Program-made: the position numbers and the translations under genes | Notes under the pieces: generated by a model | Databases searched by the model: none | What the model was told of the DNA's origin: nothing | Seen by the model: only the letters and a program-made list of their open reading frames with translations | Part shown: in pieces, positions 5,578 to 10,246 of the stretch | Layout of the letters: each line of letters starts with the position of its first letter | How positions within the stretch are numbered: the first letter of the stretch is position 1 | Assembly (NCBI GenBank): GCA_015061765.1 | Contig: SUVZ01000109.1 | Span: 1 to 10,246 of the forward strand | Direction of reading: 5' to 3' | Source: Lentisphaerota bacterium | GTDB lineage: Bacteria; Verrucomicrobiota; Kiritimatiellia; RFP12; UBA1067 | DNA: 10,246 bases

Positions 5578-6498
5578 CTACTTGAACTCTTCCGCAGCGG
5601 CATCGACAAGCTGGCGGGTTTCGGGGTCGAAGGAAAGTCCGATGAGATGGATCGGAAGACCGGATGCGAGATACGGAGCGGCATAGTTCTTTTCGCGGAT
5701 CTGCCTGAACGCCCTGTCTACCGGTTCGCCGACCTTGAGTTCGAAGATGAAAACGCCGTTCACATGGCTCGCCACGATATCGGCGCGTCCGTTCGCCTGC
5801 ACATCCTCCATCGTAAAACGGAATCCGCTTCCTGCAAGCAGGAATGAAAGGCAACGGGCGTAGGAGTTTTCGTGAACGGTTGCTTCCGTCGAACCGTAGG
5901 CCATCGCCGCATAGAGCGACTTGAGCCCGAGGAAGAAGTCGTTCCATTCGCAGCACCTAAGGCGCACACCGAGATCCGCCGCCCAGGAGACATCCTTTTC
6001 GGCGGCAACACTCGTCATCAGAAGATTGAGATCCTGACGGACTTCATCGTCCGGAACGCCAAGCGTATACAGTCCTGCTGAAAAATCCTTTATCGTCAGA
6101 TAACCAGTCTGAAAGAGCATACCTATCGGCTTCAGGTCGGCAAGATTCGTCACGTCAAATGCGCGTTCCGACACCTGCTTTGTCCGCTCAGGGTCGATCG
6201 CCAGCATGTCCCAGCGCTTGAGGCAGTTCATGAGCGACGACGGACGCCCGGTCGATGACCAGGTGGCGGAAAACTCTTTTCTTTTCTTTGCCAATGTAAG
6301 TGCGATGGAAATCGGATTGTATACGGTCGTCTCACAGTCAACAGAGAAGCGAAAACCGTTGTACCAGCGTTTCATTTCAGCGCGATAATCTTCGTAGGAC
6401 TTGCCCATCTTCACGGCATGCTCACGAAGATGCTCTTCGAAATTCTCCTCTAGCTCCTCCTCCGTATAGCCGAGCATCGTCGCATACTCTTCATCCAT
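5578..6498 (-). pseudogene. AAA-ATPase-like/PD-(D/E)XK protein, C-terminal part after a 1-nt frameshift
   Basis: This frame continues the protein begun at 7142. In homology terms it starts at SCLNNIVDISMDEEYA, before the first ATG at 6498. It contains the conserved middle block RWYNGFRFSVD with YNPISIAL (about residues 44-68), LLFQTGYLTIKDF-like MLFQTGYLTIKDF (127-139), and LGVPDDEVR. The C-terminal PD-(D/E)XK nuclease core is NGRADIVASHVNGVFIFELKVG (Asp240, Glu253, Lys255), followed by FRQIREKNYA and IHLIGLSFDPETRQ. Catalytic-type residues are intact. The family pairs a PF09820-type ATPase domain with a PF08011/DUF1703-type nuclease domain and is often multicopy in gut anaerobes; its role is unsettled, with defence or a selfish element proposed by inference only. 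The restored protein would be about 521 aa, normal for the family. Confidence 0.8.
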
Positions 6499-7142
6499 CG
6501 AAATGTCGACAATGTTGTTGAGGCAGGAGAAACGGACATCTTCGTGAACTTCGAGACGCCCGTCATCATGAGGAAGCGGATCGCACCGGTGCGCGTTTTC
6601 ATCATGCTGAAGAACGCTCCCATGCGGGAACGGATCGCCTCAGCCTTGGCTAGATCGTCAAGCGCGTGGGAAACTGGCGCATCGTATTCATCGATGAGAA
6701 CAACAACCCCGTTGCCGCCATTGGCCTTGGAGAGCGAATCTATCGCAGCACCGAAATTTGTAGAAGGAGGAAGTGTATCATCATAGGGAAACCCAGCCTC
6801 CTCCAATCGGCGTTTTACATTTGGAGCAAACGTCTCATCAAACGATTCAATGCTCGTCGTGTCGACATCTGCGAACTCAAAATGGATTACCGGACACTTC
6901 TCCCACTTCCAGTCTGTCTTGGAGATGGCGAGGCCATCAAACAACTCACGCCTTCCCATAAAGATTTCCTTCAGGGCGGTGATCATGAGCGACTTGCCGA
7001 ACCGACGCGGGCGGGCGAGGAACAAAAGCCTGTTCATCTCATTCGAGACAAGGCGATGGAAATACGCCGTTTTGTCGACGTATATTCCGCCGTGCTTTAT
7101 GAGATCGGCAAAATCGCTCGTAGATGTCGCTATCGGTTTCAT
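6450..7142 (-). pseudogene. AAA-ATPase-like/PD-(D/E)XK protein, N-terminal ATPase part, frameshifted
   Basis: The frame opens with MKPIATSTSDFADLIKHG and YVDKTAYFHRLV, then the family P-loop LARPRRFGKSLM (43-53) and a Walker B VVVLIDEYDAPV (146-157), and MMTGVSKFTKMSV ending near residue 204. From codon 205 the translation (SPASTTLSTF) no longer fits the family, while the neighbouring frame reads SCLNNIVDISMDEEYA, the expected continuation. Inserting one T in the run at 6530-6532 (GTTTCTCC to GTTTTCTCC) restores VFSCLNN and joins both parts. This is either a genuine frameshift or a homopolymer sequencing error. The start ATG 7142 has no Shine-Dalgarno but an extended -10 box 8 nt upstream. 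Confidence 0.8.
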
Positions 7143-7150
7143 TTGCGCAT

Positions 7151-7159
7151 ATTATAGCA
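7151..7159 (-). promoter_or_regulatory. extended -10 box, probably giving a leaderless transcript of the AAA/PD-(D/E)XK gene
   Basis: TGCTATAAT on the minus strand (hexamer 7156-7151) ends 8 nt before ATG 7142, so transcription should start within about 2 nt of the start codon. The site is nearly identical to the one before the next ATPase gene upstream (TGCTACAAT), including the following AT. Confidence 0.55.
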
Positions 7160-7164
7160 TAATG

Positions 7165-7188
7165 GTCGATAGTCGGCAGTCGATAGTC
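7165..7188. repeat. 10-bp direct repeat GTCGATAGTC x2
   Basis: GTCGATAGTC occurs at 7165-7174 and 7179-7188, separated by GGCA, in the 60-bp gap between the two ATPase genes and just upstream of the -10 box. It may be an operator with two sites or part of an interspersed repeat family. Confidence 0.8.
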
Positions 7189-7202
7189 ATTCTGTCCAGA
7201 AC

Positions 7203-8318
7203 TTAGGATTGCATCCCATGCAACCAAGTACCGAAAAGTCGATCATAAACGGTCCACCCCCGGTCGGTTTCATATACAAGATCCCGGTTCCTCAGATCGT
7301 TCAGCGCAAATGCCGCACTTGAAGCGGCGCGTAAACCTGAGAACGCGACAAACGCTCCAGAAGTAGGCATTGGGACAACCCCTTCCTTCGCTATCGCCCG
7401 AAGCATCATCTGCGACCCATTGCTCTGTGAACGGAGCAAATCATTAAAGACAAGCTCCTGATCTCCAACAAGTGAATCAACCGCTGTGTCCACAAGTTCT
7501 CTTTCGACAAAATCCTCCCCTGATTCCCAAATACGGTTCATCACCGCCTGAATATACCAGGTTATCCCCTCAAACCGGTTATAGGCGTATGTAAATGCAT
7601 CTGAACTGAAACGCCGCCCAGCCTCTTTGAAAAACCTGCCGGCAAAATCGGAATAGGCGTCACATGGGATCTCTCGCAGAGACATAATTTGCGTCGATTG
7701 ATAGAACGGACGTTTGGGAGAGACAAACATCTCTTCCATCATATGTTTTCGTGAACCGGCAAACACAAAACGGACATTAGGCAGAAACTGAATTTCGCTA
7801 CGCAGAAGCGCCTCCACACCTTTTTCTGGATATTCAGCCACTTGCTGAAATTCATCTATCGCTACAACCACACGACAATCCTTGGATTTCAGGTAAGCAA
7901 AAACCTCCTTGAGCGTAACCTCTGCTGCAGATTGAGTGATTTCAAACGAAAACTTTGGCATACCGTCCTCCTGGGGTGTGATTGTAGGACGACAACTGCG
8001 AAAAAAACGGGTGATAGCCGACAAGGCATTTTCCATCTTTGTATCAAGTGCACCTATGACAGAAGATGCAAAAAGCGATGTAAATTCAGAAAGTGTCCGA
8101 GTTGAAAATATATCAAGATAAATGCCCGTGTATTCTTCCGGAAGTTGTGAAAAGGCATGATGAATCAATCCTGTCTTGCCAAAACGGCGCGGCGCAATGA
8201 GTGTGACATCACGGTCATTTTCAAACGCCGCGATAAGTCTGCAAGTCTCCTCCTTACGGTCACAGAAATATTCTGGACCTGCATATCCTCTGGTTAAAAA
8301 AGGGTTTTTAAGTTTCAT
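7203..8318 (-). CDS. AAA/STAND-type ATP-binding protein
   Basis: The 371-aa protein starts MKLKNPFLTRGYAGPEYFCDR, typical of the ATPase_2/archaeal-ATPase group (about 370-390 aa). It has Walker A LIAPRRFGKTGLI (40-52), Walker B VVVAIDEFQQV (150-160), and a sensor-like strand VRFVFAGSRKHMM (182-194). A helical lid and a C-terminal winged-helix-like end (LRNRDLVYETDRGW, VYDRLFGTWL) follow. All key nucleotide-binding residues are present and the frame is intact. No membrane segment or signal is seen, so it is cytoplasmic. The family is widespread and multicopy in gut bacteria with no settled function; links to defence or mobile elements are inferred from relatives. It lies 60 bp upstream of a second ATPase gene, each with its own promoter. 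The start is supported by the extended -10 seven nt upstream; there is no ribosome-binding site. Confidence 0.9.
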   Translation of the reverse strand: MKLKNPFLTRGYAGPEYFCDRKEETCRLIAAFENDRDVTLIAPRRFGKTGLIHHAFSQLPEEYTGIYLDIFSTRTLSEFTSLFASSVIGALDTKMENALSAITRFFRSCRPTITPQEDGMPKFSFEITQSAAEVTLKEVFAYLKSKDCRVVVAIDEFQQVAEYPEKGVEALLRSEIQFLPNVRFVFAGSRKHMMEEMFVSPKRPFYQSTQIMSLREIPCDAYSDFAGRFFKEAGRRFSSDAFTYAYNRFEGITWYIQAVMNRIWESGEDFVERELVDTAVDSLVGDQELVFNDLLRSQSNGSQMMLRAIAKEGVVPMPTSGAFVAFSGLRAASSAAFALNDLRNRDLVYETDRGWTVYDRLFGTWLHGMQS

Positions 8319-8325
8319 GCGTGAT

Positions 8326-8334
8326 ATTGTAGCA
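8326..8334 (-). promoter_or_regulatory. extended -10 box, probably giving a leaderless transcript of the STAND ATPase
   Basis: TGCTACAAT on the minus strand (hexamer 8331-8326) is 7 nt before ATG 8318, so +1 should fall on or next to the A of the start codon. A half-matching -35 (TTGCTG, 8354-8349) stands at 17 nt. Confidence 0.5.
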
Positions 8335-8722
8335 AACTACGCTCATTACAGCAATACTGTAACAGCTTTCCTGCAGGCGCTAACTTCCAAATCCGACCAA
8401 AACACTCGTCAAATCACACACTCTCACGGTTGCCGACCCTGCATATTCCATTCTGCCTTGTCAAGACAAGAACTGAGCATCAGCGAAGAGACGTGACAAT
8501 AAAAACGCTCAGGAATGGCTCAACCCGGCAACATCGTGTGCGTCACATCATTTGTCTGTTGATGACAGAATGATCGGCTATTAAAATCTCATATACGCGC
8601 TTCATAGGGATAAGTTATATCATAATAAACACTTATTCTCAATTACCAAAATCGAGCAATCTCGTTTTTGCCCCCCTATTGCAATGTCGTTGAACAATGT
8701 ATCAGGTAGCAGGAACTCCCGT

Positions 8723-8788
8723 GTGACCCTTGGACTGGGGGGGGGGGCAAGTGACCCTTAGGCTGGAGGTCAAGTGACCCTCATGACA
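8723..8788. repeat. three GTGACCCT repeats and a G11 tract, possible solo transposon end
   Basis: GTGACCCT occurs at 8723, 8751 and 8774 (spacing 28 and 23). The first two are followed by similar words, TGGACTGG and TAGGCTGG, and the last two are preceded by CAA. Read on the minus strand it begins TGTCATGAGGGTCACTTGAC at 8788. An ordered set of repeats behind a TGT tip resembles multi-site transposase-binding ends such as those of IS21-type elements; this is only an analogy. A run of 11 G lies at 8737-8747. Confidence 0.5.
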
Positions 8789-8831
8789 ATCTTCCCGATC
8801 GGCTTTATTTCTGCACGAAGTTCACCGGAAG

Positions 8832-8851
8832 GGGCAGCGTCTCCGCTGCCC
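8832..8851. repeat. 8-bp GC-rich hairpin
   Basis: GGGCAGCG, loop TCTC, CGCTGCCC form a perfect stem downstream of the GH109-like gene. It is not followed by a T tract on either strand, so I call it a repeat-type hairpin rather than a terminator. Confidence 0.6.
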
Positions 8852-8876
8852 GCAATCCACCGCCGCCTCACCCGTA

Positions 8877-8900
8877 CAACGGGCAACCTGCCCGTTGCCC
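8877..8900. repeat. two overlapping, mutually exclusive hairpins
   Basis: CAACGGGCA (8877-8885) pairs with TGCCCGTTG (8889-8897) over a 3-nt loop. Alternatively GGGCAAC (8881-8887) pairs with GTTGCCC (8894-8900). It is the first strong structure after the GH109-like stop on the minus strand (117 bp downstream) and lacks a T tract. Confidence 0.6.
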
Positions 8901-9016
8901 TTTCATGGGGATAGGCACTCCAAAAACAAAAGAAAGCATTCAATTAATCGATTATCCAACCACTCTTTTTTAACTTATCTTACTTTTTGAAGGGCCTTGA
9001 TTTTCAGCAACCATAA

Positions 9017-10246
9017 TCACACGGTAATAGCCGACTCATCCTTGCCTACATTTGAAAAGTCCAGGCTGGACACATCGATATCCAGCGAACCAAGCGGCTT
9101 GGCCGTTTTCCATCCGCCGCGTGTGAAATCAGGGATGTCGTATGGATGTGATTTGTTACGAACGGACTTCTCCGTGAGTTCGCAAAGACAACTCATTGCC
9201 GCAAGGTCATACACATCAATATCCAAAGGAATTCCATTCTGCAGACAATACGCCCAACGGAGATCCATGATAAAGTCCTGTCCGCCATGCCCGCCGACCT
9301 TCTTTGCGATTTCGCCGACTTTCCTCCACAGAGAATGCTTGTGCTGTTCACGGATTTCATTCGTCTTTTCATCGGATAGGAAGTTATGTATGCCTTCTCC
9401 GCAACGCTCCTCGAACCCGATCTTGAGTGTTGACAGCGAAATGCCGTGAGGACGCCATGGCATTCCCCAGAATATGCCCTTGGTGCCAGACATGAGATTA
9501 AGCCGCGAATAGGGGCGCGGACTCGAAACATCATGCTGAACCATGATGGACTTGCCGAGCGCTGTCTTTATCAGCGTGGTGTTCATGTCTCCCATCTCGA
9601 TTTTATCCTTGCGGCGCGGATCATCGACAGGCATCATCTTCTTTATGTACCGCTCGAAATTCACCTGATTGGATTCAAGCGACACGAGGTAGTCGAAACG
9701 GTCGCCTCGGTTGATGTTCATGCACATGCACACAGGGCCAAGGCCGTGCGTAGGATAAGGATTCCCCTTGTGTCGAAGCTGCTCTTTGTACCGCCACTCG
9801 CTTTCACCGAACTCCTTGCCACAACATATCATCCGCAGATCATGAATGTAAGCGCATTCGCTGTGGACAATCTCCCCGAGCAGACCGAACCGTGCAAGAT
9901 TATAGCCCAGCAGTTCGATTTCGCCGTAGCAGGCATTCTCGAGCATCATGCACGGAATGCGCGTTTCCTCGCTCGTTTCTACAAGCTCCCAGCATTCATC
10001 CACCGTGAATGCGCCCGGGACCTCGACAAGCGCCACCTTGCCGTTTCGCATCGCCCTAAGAGCAATCGGAGCGTGCAAGTCCCAAGGAGTAACGATGTAA
10101 ACCACATCAACCTCATCCCAGTCACAGACGGCCTTCCAGCCTTCAATTCCGTTGAAAGTCCGCGGCAGCTTTTGCCTGCGCTTCCTGAACCACGCAAGAT
10201 TCTCCTCGATCCGCACATCCTTCTTGTCGCAGATTGAGGAGAATCT
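9017..10246 (-). CDS. GH109-like NAD-dependent glycosidase (Gfo/Idh/MocA fold), N-terminus outside the window
   Basis: The frame is open to the right edge (409 residues visible; in-frame codons before the GTG at 10216 encode family-like ICDKKDVRIEENLAWF), so the true start and any signal peptide are not visible. Blocks in order are: VDVVYIVTPWDLHAPIALRA; LVEVPGAFTVDECWELVETS (EVP replaces EKP, as in GH109); CMMLENACYG; YIHDLR; GNPYPTHGLGPVCMC with NINRGDRFDYLVSL; and YCLQNGIPLDIDVYDLAAMS. These are the hallmarks of glycoside hydrolase family 109, whose founder is an NAD-dependent alpha-N-acetylgalactosaminidase that works by transient oxidation; the PTHGLGP His is expected in the active site. 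The likely role is removal of terminal GalNAc or related sugars from host or environmental glycans. Family assignment is strong; the exact sugar is inferred. Confidence 0.88.
   Translation of the reverse strand, partial: RFSSICDKKDVRIEENLAWFRKRRQKLPRTFNGIEGWKAVCDWDEVDVVYIVTPWDLHAPIALRAMRNGKVALVEVPGAFTVDECWELVETSEETRIPCMMLENACYGEIELLGYNLARFGLLGEIVHSECAYIHDLRMICCGKEFGESEWRYKEQLRHKGNPYPTHGLGPVCMCMNINRGDRFDYLVSLESNQVNFERYIKKMMPVDDPRRKDKIEMGDMNTTLIKTALGKSIMVQHDVSSPRPYSRLNLMSGTKGIFWGMPWRPHGISLSTLKIGFEERCGEGIHNFLSDEKTNEIREQHKHSLWRKVGEIAKKVGGHGGQDFIMDLRWAYCLQNGIPLDIDVYDLAAMSCLCELTEKSVRNKSHPYDIPDFTRGGWKTAKPLGSLDIDVSSLDFSNVGKDESAITV

Larger units (their letters stand above)
8335..9016. other. long intergenic region, no gene seen
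   Basis: About 680 bp separate the GH109-like gene from the STAND ATPase. No convincing ORF, tRNA or rRNA is seen on either strand. From high to low coordinate it holds two GC-rich hairpins (8877-8900 and 8832-8851), a set of three GTGACCCT repeats with a G11 tract (8723-8781), an AT-rich part with ATAAGT/ACTTAT arms (about 8609-8635), and a small TACAG/CTGTA palindrome (8347-8361). The composition changes along it, suggesting a patchwork of insertion remnants. Confidence 0.55.

Noticed and set aside
8645..8670. Plus-strand terminator (CGAG-CAAT-CTCG then T5)
   Set aside because: The stem is only 4 bp and no plus-strand gene ends here.
8335..9016. tRNA or structured RNA gene in the gene-free stretch
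   Set aside because: No T-arm-like GGTTCGAATCC or acceptor pairing was found; only simple hairpins are visible.
9446..10237. 263-codon plus-strand open frame
   Set aside because: It lies wholly opposite the GH109-like gene; its translation has no recognisable domain, and the minus strand shows clear family motifs.

Overview
The window reads as a chromosomal segment of an uncultured, gut- or sediment-type bacterium of the Planctomycetes-Verrucomicrobia-Chlamydiae group, most likely Kiritimatiellota or Lentisphaerota. That placement is an inference from gene content: a GH109-type glycosidase, a UxuA-type mannonate dehydratase, an acetylxylan-esterase remnant, RPRRFGKS-type ATPases and many short interspersed repeats. 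No rRNA or marker gene is present to confirm it. Every gene I can support is on the minus strand, so the window is transcribed from right to left; the long plus-strand frames are shadows.

In transcription order: (1) 10246-9017, a GH109-like NAD-dependent glycosidase whose N-terminus lies outside the window. (2) 9016-8319, about 700 bp without a gene, holding a G11 tract, three GTGACCCT repeats and two GC-rich hairpins. (3) 8318-7203, a STAND/AAA-type ATPase. (4) 7142-5578, an AAA-ATPase-like/PD-(D/E)XK protein split by what looks like one missing T in a T run. Both ATPase genes have an extended -10 box only 7-8 nt before the ATG and no Shine-Dalgarno, so they look leaderless. (5) 5514-4284, a UxuA-family mannonate dehydratase gene carrying three short repeat elements; two keep the frame, while the first coincides with a frameshift, and the expected start codon reads AGG. 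(6) 4010-3470, a decayed acetylxylan esterase with the nucleophile region deleted. (7) 3376-685, a tight three-gene operon: ETF beta, ETF alpha (4-bp overlap) and a Gfo/Idh/MocA protein (2-nt gap). (8) 684-377, an intergenic stretch with an 18-bp tandem duplication. (9) 376-1, a partial small membrane protein.

Two themes stand out. First, short palindromic or periodic repeats (ACAGGATT-type 9-mers and ACGCAGAG-type units) sit inside a protein-coding gene at loop positions, resembling in principle the ORF-embedded palindromic elements known from Rickettsia. Second, the ETF operon is unusual: both subunits are divergent, and the co-transcribed Gfo/Idh/MocA protein keeps its Rossmann glycine motif but has lost the usual catalytic Lys and His. 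This suggests a specialised electron-transfer module whose partner cannot be named from sequence alone. Around these lie carbohydrate-degradation genes, some intact (GH109) and some decaying (esterase, mannonate dehydratase).
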